A DNA stretch of 18,897 bases from Bacillota bacterium (lineage in GTDB: Bacteria; Bacillota; Clostridia; DSM-8532). The stretch lies in contig JAEWSN010000185.1 in NCBI GenBank assembly GCA_023459915.1, forward strand, positions 1 through 18,897, in the 5' to 3' direction. The position numbers were made by a program, and so were the translations under genes. Positions 1-7,871 of the stretch are shown here, piece by piece (the stretch's first letter is position 1; each line of letters starts with the position of its first letter). The notes under the pieces are model-generated. The model was not told the origin of the DNA. It was given only the letters and a program-made list of their open reading frames with translations, and ran no database searches.

Positions 1-56
1 GGGGGAACGCGGGGGGACGGCGCACGGGGGAGTGGCACGCGCGGGTCGGCGGGTTG

Positions 57-85
57 TGGACGCCGGCAGGGGGGCGGGGTATAAT
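57..85 (+). promoter_or_regulatory. Probable sigma-A promoter of maf
   Basis: The -10 hexamer TATAAT at 80-85 is perfect. The best -35 at 17 bp spacing is TGGACG (57-62), matching four of six consensus bases. TTGTGG (54-59) is a better-looking box but sits 20 bp away. The spacer is very G-rich. Transcription would start near 92 and reach the maf ribosome binding site within about 20 nt. It may also drive the downstream mre genes, since no other promoter was seen before mreB. Confidence 0.6.
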
Positions 86-117
86 GGGTTGAACACGGTC
101 GATGTCGGAGGAGGCAG

Positions 118-810
118 ATGGAACGTCTTGTGTTGGCCTCGGGTTCACCGCGGCGCAGCGAGTTGCTTGGCAGGTTGGGAATCCCTTTTTCCATCATGGT
201 TTCAGGGACGGATGAGTCCCAGGACGGCCATGAGGATGCGAAGACCTACGCCATGGCGATGTCCCGCGACAAGGCCCGGGAAGTGGCGGGCAGGCTGTGT
301 GCGGCAATGCCCGGGAGAATCCCCGGGGAAACGCCCAAGGGAACACCCGGGGAACCGCTGGCGGGAAACGGCACGGGGTCAGACCCCATGCCCGCGATTG
401 TGCTGGCGGCGGATACCGTGGTGGCACGAAACGGGCATATCCTGGGCAAGCCCGTTGACCGCGGGGACGCCGCGCGCATGCTGCGGATGCTGTCCAACGG
501 ATGGCATGAGGTCATCACGGGGCTCACGCTGCTGCGCACGGCGGATTGGACGGAACAGACCGTGGCGGAGATTACCCGCGTGCGCTTCCGCCCGCTGGAG
601 GAAGACATGATCGCGCGCTACCTGGACACCGGCGAGGCGGACGACAAAGCGGGCGCCTACGGCGTACAGGGATATGGCAGTCTGCTTGTGGAACGGGTGG
701 ACGGAGACTACTACAATGTCATGGGCCTGCCGTTGCACCGCCTGTCCCGCATGCTGGAGGCAATGGGCATCTTGCCGTACACATGGCTGACGAATCACGG
801 AGAAAAATGA
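118..810 (+). CDS. maf: Maf-family nucleoside triphosphate pyrophosphatase (septum formation inhibitor Maf)
   Basis: This is a cytoplasmic house-cleaning enzyme that hydrolyses non-canonical or pyrimidine NTPs to NMP and pyrophosphate. The family signature ASGSPRRSELL lies at residues 7-17 and the catalytic-acid motif AADTVV at 97-102 (Asp99), followed by LGKP and the C-terminal GDYYNVMGLPL. The start has GGAGGAGG 5 nt upstream. At 230 aa it is longer than the usual 190-200 because of a Pro/Gly-rich insert at about residues 64-92, built from four 12-bp tandem units plus a 13-bp palindrome. The insert lies just before the catalytic strand and looks like a surface loop. The gene precedes mreB, as in Bacillus, although radC is missing between them. 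The family call is firm; the exact substrate is not. Confidence 0.95.
   Translation: MERLVLASGSPRRSELLGRLGIPFSIMVSGTDESQDGHEDAKTYAMAMSRDKAREVAGRLCAAMPGRIPGETPKGTPGEPLAGNGTGSDPMPAIVLAADTVVARNGHILGKPVDRGDAARMLRMLSNGWHEVITGLTLLRTADWTEQTVAEITRVRFRPLEEDMIARYLDTGEADDKAGAYGVQGYGSLLVERVDGDYYNVMGLPLHRLSRMLEAMGILPYTWLTNHGEK
310..357 (+). repeat. Four imperfect 12-bp tandem units inside maf
   Basis: Units at 310-321, 322-333, 334-345 and 346-357 each begin CCC and encode PGRI, PGET, PKGT and PGEP. They form most of the extra loop in Maf. Because the unit is a multiple of three, expansion or contraction keeps the frame. Confidence 0.75.
375..387. repeat. 13-bp palindromic motif, copy 1 (in maf)
   Basis: The sequence is GGGGTCAGACCCC, a perfect 6-1-6 inverted repeat, located in the same insert of maf and read in frame as GSDP. 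The reverse complement of the identical 13-mer occurs at 10506-10518 in another gene. It resembles dispersed REP-type palindromes, but that link is inference. Confidence 0.6.
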
Positions 811-850
811 TCCGCCGCGTTGCGGAGATCCGAAAGCAGGAGAGAAACAC

Positions 851-1873
851 ATGAGCATCTTCACCAGGGAAATCGGCATCGATCTGGGCACGGCGAACAC
901 GCTGGTCTATGTCAAGGGCAAAGGCATCGTTCTGCGGGAACCTTCCGTGGTGGCGGTCAACAACCATACCGGACAGGTTTTGTCCGTGGGCTCCGACGCC
1001 AAGCAGATGATTGGCCGCACGCCCGGCAACATCACGGCCATCCGCCCCATGAAGGACGGTGTCATCGCGGATTTTGAAATCACCAAGGGCATGCTGCGCC
1101 ACTTCATCAGGAAAATTGTGGGAACCAATCCCCTGATCCGGTCGCGCATCATCATCTGTGTCCCCTCCGGGGTCACGGAGGTGGAGAAGCGCGCGGTGGT
1201 GGATGCCGCGCTGCATGCCGGTGCCAAGGAGGCCTACCTCATCGAGGAGCCCATGGCCTCGGCCATCGGTGCGGGGCTGCCGGTTGAGGAAGCGTCGGGC
1301 AGCATGGTGGTCGATATCGGCGGCGGCACCTCCGAGGTCGCGGTCATTTCGCTCGGGGGTATTGTGGTCAGCCGTTCGCTGCGCACCGCCGGCGACGAGT
1401 TCGACGACGCCATCATCCATTACGTGAAAAAGGAATACAACCTCATGATTGGCGAGCGTTCGGCCGAGGACATCAAGCTAAAAATCGGTTCCGCGTGGCC
1501 GTTCGAGAAGGAACTCACCTACTCGGTCAGCGGACGCGACCTGGTGTCCGGGCTGCCCAAGGTGCTCGAGCTGTCCTCGGCGGAGATCCGTGAGGCGCTG
1601 CGCGAGCCGGTGAACGCGGTGGTCGACTCCATCAAGTTCACACTGGAAAAGACCCCGCCGGAGCTCGCCTCGGACATCATGGAACGCGGCATCATGCTCG
1701 CCGGTGGTGGTGGATTGCTCAAGGGGCTCGACATTCTCATCAGCGAGGAAACGGGCATCGAGGTGTCCGTCGCGGAAAACCCGCTCGACTGCGTGGTGCT
1801 GGGGACAGGCCGTGTGCTCGAGGAGATCGATGTCCTGTCCAATGTGCTGCTGTCCCACAAGAGTCTTCGCTGA
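851..1873 (+). CDS. mreB: Rod shape-determining actin homologue MreB
   Basis: MreB polymerises under the inner face of the membrane and steers the elongation machinery of lateral wall synthesis. The 340-aa length is typical. Visible actin-fold motifs are the phosphate-1 loop IGIDLGTANTLVY near residue 8, the phosphate-2 loop VVDIGGGTSEVAVISLGG near residue 153, IEEPMASAIGAGLPV near residue 131, and the adenosine motif MLAGGGGLLKGLD near residue 282. AGGAGAG (838-844) lies 6 nt before the ATG. The gene is first in the mreB-mreC-mreD-mrdA-minC block and follows maf by 40 nt without a visible terminator, so it may be co-transcribed with maf. Confidence 0.98.
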   Translation: MSIFTREIGIDLGTANTLVYVKGKGIVLREPSVVAVNNHTGQVLSVGSDAKQMIGRTPGNITAIRPMKDGVIADFEITKGMLRHFIRKIVGTNPLIRSRIIICVPSGVTEVEKRAVVDAALHAGAKEAYLIEEPMASAIGAGLPVEEASGSMVVDIGGGTSEVAVISLGGIVVSRSLRTAGDEFDDAIIHYVKKEYNLMIGERSAEDIKLKIGSAWPFEKELTYSVSGRDLVSGLPKVLELSSAEIREALREPVNAVVDSIKFTLEKTPPELASDIMERGIMLAGGGGLLKGLDILISEETGIEVSVAENPLDCVVLGTGRVLEEIDVLSNVLLSHKSLR

Positions 1874-1912
1874 CAACGCCCGGACGCTGACCCGGAACGT
1901 CAAACCGACCAT

Positions 1913-1917
1913 GGAGG
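1913..1917 (+). promoter_or_regulatory. Ribosome binding site that decides the mreC start
   Basis: GGAGG at 1913-1917 is spaced 5 nt from TTG at 1923. The alternative ATG at 1911 overlaps this site and has no Shine-Dalgarno match upstream, so the TTG is the better start. Confidence 0.6.
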
Positions 1918-1922
1918 GACCC

Positions 1923-2798
1923 TTGCGCAACCTCTTCGCCCGAAAGGGCTTTTGGCTGTTTCTTGCCGTTGTGCTGCTGATTGTACTGCTGGTATCCACC
2001 AGCGGCACATCGGGTGGCTTGAATGTGCTTCGAAATGTGCTTTCCGTACCCCTGACGCCGCTGCGGCAAGGGTATTCGGCCGTGGCGGGCGGCGTGCGGG
2101 GTTTCTTTTCCGATCTGTCCACCATGCGGGAGGCCCAGCGCGAAAACGCGGAACTGCGCCAGGAAATCCGCACGCTCCAGGCGCTGAATCAGGAGATGGC
2201 GGAGCTGAAGCGGCAGAACGACGAATTCCGCAAACTGTTGAATTTCAAGGAACAGTACGCGGATTACGGGTTCCTCGGCAGCCTCATCATCGGCAAGGAT
2301 CCCGGCAACTGGTTCGACGTGTTCACCATCAACCGGGGTGTGAAGGACGGGCTGAAAAAGGGCTCGGGATATCCGGTCATTGCGGCGGACGGCTTGGTGG
2401 GACGGGTTTCCCATGTGGGGGTGCTCTCCTCCGAAGTGGTCTCGCTCATCGACATGGACAGCACGGTCAGTGTGCGTGTGGCCAGAACCAGGGATCTTTT
2501 CGTGGTCCGCGGAGACATCACGCTCAAGCAGGAAGGCCTTTGCCGGCTGGACTACATTCCGCCGAACGCGGATCTCAAGCCGGGCGATGTGCTCGAGACC
2601 TCCGGCATGGGGGAGGTCTATCCCAAGGGCATCCGTGTGGGCGTCGTGGAGCGGATTGTCTGGAATCAGGGACAGTTTGACGGGTATGCCATCGTGGACC
2701 CGTCCGTGGACTTCAACCGGCTGGAGGAAGTGGAGGTGCTGACCCCGAACGGGGAGGCGCATGCCTCCGGGACAGCGGAAGCGGGGGAGGTGCCATGA
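1923..2798 (+). CDS. mreC: Rod shape-determining protein MreC
   Basis: MreC is a bitopic membrane protein that links MreB/MreD to PBP2 in the elongasome. From the TTG start the protein is 291 aa and begins MRNLFARKGFW, the form expected for Gram-positive MreC. A single membrane segment follows at about residues 9-28 (LFLAVVLLIVLLVSTSG). Next comes a coiled coil (about 60-100, rich in Glu, Arg and Gln), then the beta-rich MreC core with IIGKDPGNWFDVFTINRG, AADGLVGRVSHVG and IRVGVVERI. The last 15 or so residues (EAHASGTAEAGEVP) look disordered. An in-frame ATG at 1911 would add four residues, and the open frame extends back to 1704 inside mreB, which is rejected. The stop overlaps the mreD start (ATGA). 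Confidence 0.92.
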   Translation: MRNLFARKGFWLFLAVVLLIVLLVSTSGTSGGLNVLRNVLSVPLTPLRQGYSAVAGGVRGFFSDLSTMREAQRENAELRQEIRTLQALNQEMAELKRQNDEFRKLLNFKEQYADYGFLGSLIIGKDPGNWFDVFTINRGVKDGLKKGSGYPVIAADGLVGRVSHVGVLSSEVVSLIDMDSTVSVRVARTRDLFVVRGDITLKQEGLCRLDYIPPNADLKPGDVLETSGMGEVYPKGIRVGVVERIVWNQGQFDGYAIVDPSVDFNRLEEVEVLTPNGEAHASGTAEAGEVP

Positions 2799-3337
2799 AG
2801 TATCGCATCGGCATGGCGGCCCTGCTGTTATATGCCGCGTCCTTCCTGCAGGCTGCGCCCATCGCCTCGTTGCGGCCCTTCGGAGTCAGGCTGCTGCTGC
2901 CGCTGGTGCTGACCGTTGTGACAGGCCTGCTGCGGGGTCCCTTTGAGAGCCTGCTGATGGGGTTTCTGTATGGGTTGTCCATGGACATCCTGATGGGACG
3001 GACGCTGGGACTTCATGCGGTGATGTACGCCGCGGTGGCCTGGAGCCTCACGCTTGTCAATGAAAAGCTGTACCGGGAAAAGATTGTGCTCCAGGGCGCG
3101 TTTGCTGTCGCGGCCACACTGCTGACGGAAATCGTGTTCTACCTCGTTCTTTTCCTGTTCAAGGGGTACGGTGCCTTCGAAACCGTATTTTCCCAGCTCA
3201 TCCTGCCCGCGGCATTGCTCAACGGCCTGCTGATTCTGCCGTTGTACCCGCCCCTGGCGCGGGCATACCGCAGGCTGGACGAGGTGGATCGCAAGCGCAA
3301 CCGCGTCGGGAACGGCGTGGCCGGGAGGACGTCATGA
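2795..3337 (+). CDS. mreD: Rod shape-determining membrane protein MreD
   Basis: MreD is a small integral membrane partner of MreC in the elongation complex. The 180-aa sequence is almost entirely hydrophobic, with five or six predicted membrane segments, including MAALLLYAASFL, LLLPLVLTVVTGLL and LLTEIVFYLVLFLF. The MreD-like stretch GFLYGLSMDILMGRTLGLHA spans the middle. A short basic tail (about 155-180) is cytoplasmic. Both ends overlap neighbours by 4 nt (ATGA), which indicates translational coupling with mreC and mrdA. The call rests on hydrophobicity, length and position more than on conserved residues. Confidence 0.93.
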   Translation: MKYRIGMAALLLYAASFLQAAPIASLRPFGVRLLLPLVLTVVTGLLRGPFESLLMGFLYGLSMDILMGRTLGLHAVMYAAVAWSLTLVNEKLYREKIVLQGAFAVAATLLTEIVFYLVLFLFKGYGAFETVFSQLILPAALLNGLLILPLYPPLARAYRRLDEVDRKRNRVGNGVAGRTS

Positions 3338-5694
3338 ACATGACCGGACGTGGCGCCCCGGAAACCGGAAAAAACGGAACGCGGGGCAAGAAAACGCTTC
3401 CCCAGTGGGAGCGATACCTGTTGCTGGCCATCGGCATCATCGTGATGTCGGTGGTGTTCATCGCGCGGCTGGCCGAGCTGCAGCTGGTTCATGGCGCACA
3501 ATACCGGGAGGAAACGGTTTCACGCATTTCCACCACCGGAACCATCCACGCCGCGCGGGGCAACATTTACGATCGCAACGGTGTTCCCATCGCGGGCAGC
3601 CGTATGGGGTTCTGTGTCTCCTATGTGGATGTGAAGATGCCCAACGGGGAAAAGAATGCCATGCTGCTGGCGCTGTGGCAGCTCCTCGACCGCTACGGGC
3701 TTGCCCCGGAAACCCAGCTCGACCGGTATGTCGACTGGGAGCACCGGCTGCTCATGGTGCGCGACGACGAAGCGCGGGATGCGCTCATCAAGATGATTCT
3801 GGTTTCCGAAGAGGATCGGGACAACCTGCTGACCGGCGACCAGATTCTCAACTACATGCGCGACAAAACCTTTGAAATCGGTGTGGCGCCGGATCCCGAA
3901 ACCGGCGGGGTGATCAGGCTGGACACCTACACGGACGAGGAAATCCGGATTCTGATGCGGCTGCGGTTCGAGATTCTCCGGAACCAGCCGGGGCTGAGCA
4001 ATCCCATGGTGCTGGCGGAGGATGTCGGCAAGGAGCTGATGTCGGAGATTGAGGACCGGAGCGATTTGTTCCGGGGCGTCAGCACCTATGTCAAACCGTA
4101 CCGGGTGTACTACAACGCCAGGACCGCGTCCCACATTCTCGGATATGTCGGCATGGCCACCGATCGGGAGGTCCGCAATTTCAACGGCGCCATCGTGGAA
4201 CGGGCGCTGGGGCTGGAGGCCGGCACCCTGGCCAGCCACTGGCCCGCGGTGTCGGCGGACGGCACGGAGGTGCCGCTGACGCGCGCGCAGAAGGAACAGA
4301 ACAAGCAGATGGACGCACAGATTGCCGATTATGGCCGCCTGCATCCCGGTGCCCTGTACACCAACCGGGACATCATCGGCAAAAGCGGCATCGAGCTCGG
4401 GGCGGAGACCCTGCTGCGCGGCATCAACGGGCAGACCACCCGCGAGGTGGACCGGGATGGCCGCCCCACCGAGATCTCCCTGGACCGCTCGGCGCAGCCG
4501 GGCGCGGACATTTATCTGAGCATCGACCTGTCGCTGCAGCAAACCGCGCTCGACTCGCTGCAGCGCAACATTGAGCGCATCCGCACCATGGGGGGCCGCA
4601 AGAATTTCGGCGACGCGGACGCCGGCGCGGTGGTGGCGTTGGATGTGCGCTCCGGGGAAGTGCTCGCGATGGCCAGCTGGCCGGATTACGATCCCAATGT
4701 GTTCCTGGAGGGATCCGATGGGGACATTGCCGCGATGCTGTCCGATCCCGGCCAGGGGACCTGGAACCGCGCGGCACAAGGCGCCTATCCGCCGGGTTCC
4801 ACCTACAAGCCGCTGGTGGCGGCGGCGGCGCTGGAGAGCGGCATTATCACGCCGGACACGCGCATTCTGGCCAATTACACGGACAGCTGGCTCAACGACC
4901 GGCTCGAAACGGAGGCCCGCACGCACCTGACCAATCTGGAAGGCAACCAGGGGAACATCTCCCTGGAACGGGCCCTGTCCACCTCCAGCAACATGTATTT
5001 CTACAAGGTGGGGGTCATGACCGGCATCGACGCCATTGCCAGTTTCGCGAGGCTTTTTGGCTTCGGGCGGAAAACCGGGATAGAAATCGACGAGAGCACC
5101 GGTTCGCTGGCCTCGCGCGAATACAAGCGGATGTATTACAATGAGGACTGGTATCCGCTGAACACGGCCATGGCGTCCATCGGCCAGCTGTACAATGCAT
5201 TCACGCCATTGCAGTTGAGCAATTATGTCGCGACCATCGCCAATGGCGGCACACGGCACACGCCGCACCTGGTGCGCATGGCCCTGTCGGAAACCGGCGA
5301 AGTGCTGGTTGGTCCATCCGCCCCGGGCGAGGTGCTGGATGTCTCCGCGGACAATCTGGCCGCCATCCGCAGGGGCATGGTGGCCGTGGCCAACGCGACG
5401 GACGGCACGGCGGTCAATGTGTTTCGGGATTTTCCGTTTGAGGTGGCCGGCAAGACGGGCACCTCCGAGACCGGCAACGAGAAGCTTGGAGAATCTTCCC
5501 ACGGACTGTTCGTCTGCTATGCGCCGGCCGATGATCCGGAGGTGGCGGTGGCGGTCGTGGTGGAGCACGGGGTGTGGGGGGCCTATACGGCGCCCATCGC
5601 GCGGGATGTGCTGATGGCTTATTTTCAGTTGGATGAAACCGGTGCCGGAGACCCCGGCAGGGAGCTGACCACCCGGACGGAGATCGTCTGGTAG
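3334..5694 (+). CDS. mrdA: Penicillin-binding protein 2, elongasome peptidoglycan transpeptidase
   Basis: This class B PBP cross-links peptidoglycan during elongation and pairs with RodA. A short cytoplasmic tail and one membrane helix (about 28-44) precede the dimerisation domain, with ARGNIYDRNGVPIA near residue 74 and the DIIGKSGIE hinge near residue 346. The transpeptidase triad is intact: S489-T-Y-K492 (nucleophile Ser489), S551-S-N553 and K707-T-G709 followed by TSE. At 786 aa it is much longer than E. coli PBP2 (633 aa). The extra length is in the N-terminal and pedestal part, including a charged stretch around residues 310-335. The ATGA overlap with mreD couples translation, and minC follows closely. 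SpoVD is less likely given the position between mreD and minC. Confidence 0.95.
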   Translation: MNMTGRGAPETGKNGTRGKKTLPQWERYLLLAIGIIVMSVVFIARLAELQLVHGAQYREETVSRISTTGTIHAARGNIYDRNGVPIAGSRMGFCVSYVDVKMPNGEKNAMLLALWQLLDRYGLAPETQLDRYVDWEHRLLMVRDDEARDALIKMILVSEEDRDNLLTGDQILNYMRDKTFEIGVAPDPETGGVIRLDTYTDEEIRILMRLRFEILRNQPGLSNPMVLAEDVGKELMSEIEDRSDLFRGVSTYVKPYRVYYNARTASHILGYVGMATDREVRNFNGAIVERALGLEAGTLASHWPAVSADGTEVPLTRAQKEQNKQMDAQIADYGRLHPGALYTNRDIIGKSGIELGAETLLRGINGQTTREVDRDGRPTEISLDRSAQPGADIYLSIDLSLQQTALDSLQRNIERIRTMGGRKNFGDADAGAVVALDVRSGEVLAMASWPDYDPNVFLEGSDGDIAAMLSDPGQGTWNRAAQGAYPPGSTYKPLVAAAALESGIITPDTRILANYTDSWLNDRLETEARTHLTNLEGNQGNISLERALSTSSNMYFYKVGVMTGIDAIASFARLFGFGRKTGIEIDESTGSLASREYKRMYYNEDWYPLNTAMASIGQLYNAFTPLQLSNYVATIANGGTRHTPHLVRMALSETGEVLVGPSAPGEVLDVSADNLAAIRRGMVAVANATDGTAVNVFRDFPFEVAGKTGTSETGNEKLGESSHGLFVCYAPADDPEVAVAVVVEHGVWGAYTAPIARDVLMAYFQLDETGAGDPGRELTTRTEIVW

Positions 5695-5722
5695 CAGCGG
5701 ATCGGGATGGAGGAATTGTTTG

Positions 5723-6421
5723 ATGCAAACAGGCGGGATCACGTTCAAGGGAAGCGCCGACGGGCTGACCATCATTGTGCCGGAGGACATGTCCAAGGAG
5801 GACCTGTTCAGCCAGGTGGCCGGCAAGATTCAGGCTTCGTCCCGATTTTTCCAGGGGGCGCGGCTCAAGGTCACCTACCGGGGCGTCACCCTGTCGGACG
5901 AGGAATCGGCGCGCCTGCGCACCCTGCTGCAGGCACAGGGCGGGGCGGAGATTGAGAGCCTCGCGCCGTGGCAGCCGCCGGCGCCGGCAGCCAATGCGCC
6001 CTATGGCCCCAACACCAACGCGGCGGCCGGACGCGCCCCTGCCCAGCCGCTGAAGCGGTTTTTCACCAAGGGGGAGGACGAAGGGGATTGCAGGTTCATC
6101 CGCCAAACCCTGCGCGGTGGCACGCGCATCCAGTACGAGGGCTCCGTCGTGGTGGTCGGGGATGTGAACCCCGGGGCCGAGATTGTCGCGGGCGGCAATG
6201 TCATCGTGCTGGGCCTGCTGCGCGGCATGGTGCACGCGGGCGCGTTTGGCGCGCGTGACGCGTTCATTTCGGCGCTCAAGCTCAAGCCCACGCAGCTGCG
6301 CATCGCCGATCTCATCGCCCGTTGTCCGGACGACCCGGACGCGCCCGGGTGCTATCCGGAGATCGCGTCCGTGCATGGGGATCACATTGAGGTGGCACCC
6401 TTGTACGACCGCCCTTCCTGA
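5723..6421 (+). CDS. minC: Septum site-determining protein MinC
   Basis: MinC blocks FtsZ ring assembly away from mid-cell and is recruited to the membrane by MinD. The N-terminal FtsZ-inhibiting domain covers about residues 1-75 (ITFKGSADGLTIIVPED). A Pro/Ala-rich linker follows (about 80-105). The C-terminal right-handed beta-helix that dimerises and binds MinD has the family stretch VVVVGDVNPGAEIVAGGNVIV, then LLRGMVHAGAFGA. The length of 232 aa is usual. GGAGG at 5709-5713 is 9 nt before the ATG at 5723; a TTG at 5720 would add one residue. It is the last gene before the minD promoter. Confidence 0.93.
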   Translation: MQTGGITFKGSADGLTIIVPEDMSKEDLFSQVAGKIQASSRFFQGARLKVTYRGVTLSDEESARLRTLLQAQGGAEIESLAPWQPPAPAANAPYGPNTNAAAGRAPAQPLKRFFTKGEDEGDCRFIRQTLRGGTRIQYEGSVVVVGDVNPGAEIVAGGNVIVLGLLRGMVHAGAFGARDAFISALKLKPTQLRIADLIARCPDDPDAPGCYPEIASVHGDHIEVAPLYDRPS

Positions 6422-6433
6422 CCCGTTCGCGGT

Positions 6434-6462
6434 TTGACTTTTCATGGGAAAACGGATATGAT
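6434..6462 (+). promoter_or_regulatory. Strong sigma-A promoter upstream of minD
   Basis: TTGACT (6434-6439) and TATGAT (6457-6462) are separated by exactly 17 bp, each one base off consensus. Transcription should begin near 6469, leaving about 230 nt of untranslated leader before minD. This promoter would let minDE and the downstream genes be expressed separately from the mre block. Confidence 0.8.
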
Positions 6463-6468
6463 GAATCT

Positions 6469-6700
6469 CGTGTAATTCCGTGTCGGATTCTGTGAAAAAT
6501 GTTCCTGCAGCGGGTTTTCAGGCTTCCTGCGCCAATGCGTCACAGCCTGCGGGAGCATCGGCGATGCTTCGCGAAACGGCGGGAATCAGTTCTTCCGGAG
6601 CAAACCGGCAGAAAACAATCTTTCCGGAACATTCCGGGATCATCAACAGGGATATCTTCAGGCTTCTTGTCAAAGAGGACAATCAATCGGAGGACTCGTC
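6469..6700 (+). promoter_or_regulatory. Long structured leader (5' UTR) of minD
   Basis: No convincing coding sequence is present. A hairpin is visible at 6552-6570 (8 bp with one G-U, loop GGC). A short perfect inverted repeat CCGGAA-CA-TTCCGG lies at 6624-6637. The 10-mer TTCAGGCTTC occurs directly repeated at 6517-6526 and 6657-6666. The minD ribosome binding site GGAGG is at 6689-6693. No known riboswitch class was recognised. Confidence 0.45.
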
Positions 6701-7501
6701 ATGGGTGAGGTCATTGTCATCACGTCCGGCAAGGGCGGCGTCGGGAAAACCACCACGACCGCCAATCTCGGAGTCGGACTGGCGCTGCAGGGAAAGAAAG
6801 TGGTCCTGATCGATACGGATATCGGCCTGCGCAACCTCGATGTGGTCATGGGTCTGGAAAACCGGATTGTCTATGATCTGGTCGATGTGGTGGAGGGCAG
6901 CTGCCGTGTCAAGCAGGCGCTGATCAAGGACAAGCGGTACGACGGGCTCTATCTGCTGCCCGCGGCACAGACGCGCGACAAAAGCGCCGTTTCGCCCGAG
7001 CAGATGGAAAAACTCTGCCTGGAGCTCAAGCAGGAGTACGACTACGTCATCATCGACTGTCCCGCCGGCATCGAACAGGGATTCAAGAATGCCATCGCGG
7101 GCGCCGATCGCGGGTTTGTCGTCACCACGCCGGAGGTCTCCGCCGTTCGGGATGCCGATCGCATCATCGGGCTGCTCGAGGCCAACGACATCCGCAACCC
7201 CCGGCTCATCATCAACCGGCTGCGTCCGGACATGGTGCGCCGCGGTGACATGATGACCATTGAGGACATCATCGACATTCTGGCCATCGAGCTGGTCGGC
7301 GTCATCCCGGACGACGAGAACATCATCATTTCCACGAATCGCGGCGAGCCTGCCGTGGCGGATGCCAAGAGCCATGCCGGTCTTGCGTACCGCAACGTCA
7401 CCCGCCGAATCATGGGAGAGGAAGTGCCTTTCCTTGATTTGACGGCACAGCAGAACCTGCTGTCGAAAATGAAGAAGCTCTTCGGCTTCAAACCGGCCTG
7501 A
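6701..7501 (+). CDS. minD: Septum site-determining ATPase MinD
   Basis: MinD is a membrane-cycling ATPase of the ParA/MinD family that carries MinC to the membrane and is released by MinE. The deviant Walker A motif KGGVGKTTTT is at residues 11-20 with the signature Lys11. DTDIGLRNLDVVMGLE follows near residue 38, and VIIDCPAGIEQGF near residue 115 is the Walker B region. The C-terminus NLLSKMKKLFGFKPA is the amphipathic membrane-targeting helix. The 266-aa length is standard. GGAGG sits 7 nt before the ATG. minE follows after 13 nt. Confidence 0.98.
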   Translation: MGEVIVITSGKGGVGKTTTTANLGVGLALQGKKVVLIDTDIGLRNLDVVMGLENRIVYDLVDVVEGSCRVKQALIKDKRYDGLYLLPAAQTRDKSAVSPEQMEKLCLELKQEYDYVIIDCPAGIEQGFKNAIAGADRGFVVTTPEVSAVRDADRIIGLLEANDIRNPRLIINRLRPDMVRRGDMMTIEDIIDILAIELVGVIPDDENIIISTNRGEPAVADAKSHAGLAYRNVTRRIMGEEVPFLDLTAQQNLLSKMKKLFGFKPA

Positions 7502-7514
7502 GGAGGGAGTTGCC

Positions 7515-7799
7515 ATGATGGATTTGCTCAAGCTGTTCACCCGGAAAAAAGAGACGTCCAAGGACGTGGCCAAGGAACGCCTCAAGCTGGTGCTTGTGCA
7601 CGACCGGGCCAGTTTTTCCCCCCAGTTTCTTGAAATGATGAAGGGGGAGATCATCGGCGTCATCCGCAAATACATGGATATCGACGAGGAGCTGCTCGAC
7701 ATCCAGCTCACCAAAACCAGCAGCGACGACGGCGGGCACATGGTGCCGGCCCTCGTCGCCAACATTCCCATCCGCAGCATGAAAAGCGGCTCCCGATAA
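7515..7799 (+). CDS. minE: Cell division topological specificity factor MinE
   Basis: MinE stimulates MinD ATPase and drives the Min oscillation or ring. The N-terminal MMDLLKLFTRKK is the amphipathic membrane-binding segment, followed by the anti-MinCD helix region AKERLKLVLVHDRASFSPQ (about residues 20-38). The C-terminal alpha/beta dimerisation domain contains MDIDEELLDIQL and ends VANIPIRSMK. The 94-aa length is normal. AGGAGG at 7501-7506 overlaps the minD stop and lies 8 nt from the first ATG; a second ATG at 7518 is possible. Its presence means the cell has a MinDE-type rather than only a DivIVA/MinJ-type system. Confidence 0.96.
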   Translation: MMDLLKLFTRKKETSKDVAKERLKLVLVHDRASFSPQFLEMMKGEIIGVIRKYMDIDEELLDIQLTKTSSDDGGHMVPALVANIPIRSMKSGSR

Positions 7800-7805
7800 C
7801 CCACG

Positions 7806-7827
7806 CGTGCCGCGGCGTTGCGGCGCG
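7806..7827 (+). other. Stem-loop between minE and mgsA
   Basis: An 8-bp GC-rich stem (one G-U pair) with a 6-nt loop GGCGTT directly follows minE. No U-tract follows it, so it is not a classical terminator. It may moderate read-through or protect the upstream message. Confidence 0.4.
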
Positions 7828-7871
7828 GACGCAAAAATTCAAGGCTGCGGGAGAGCAAACGGAGGCATCGC

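Noticed and set aside
1704..1922. Upstream extension of mreC into mreB
   Set aside because: It overlaps mreB out of frame, and GGAGG with TTG at 1923 yields a normal MreC N-terminus.
3520..5826. 768-codon open frame on the - strand
   Set aside because: It mirrors mrdA with a shadow composition rich in His, Arg and Gly, and spans the mrdA-minC gap.
6480..6809. Small + strand frame in the minC-minD gap
   Set aside because: It has no ribosome binding site, overlaps minD out of frame for over 100 nt, and ends in a sequence typical of shadow translation.
7818..7871. Upstream extension of the mgsA homologue
   Set aside because: It adds a basic stretch not seen in the family and begins inside a stem-loop. 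GGAGG directly precedes the ATG at 7872.
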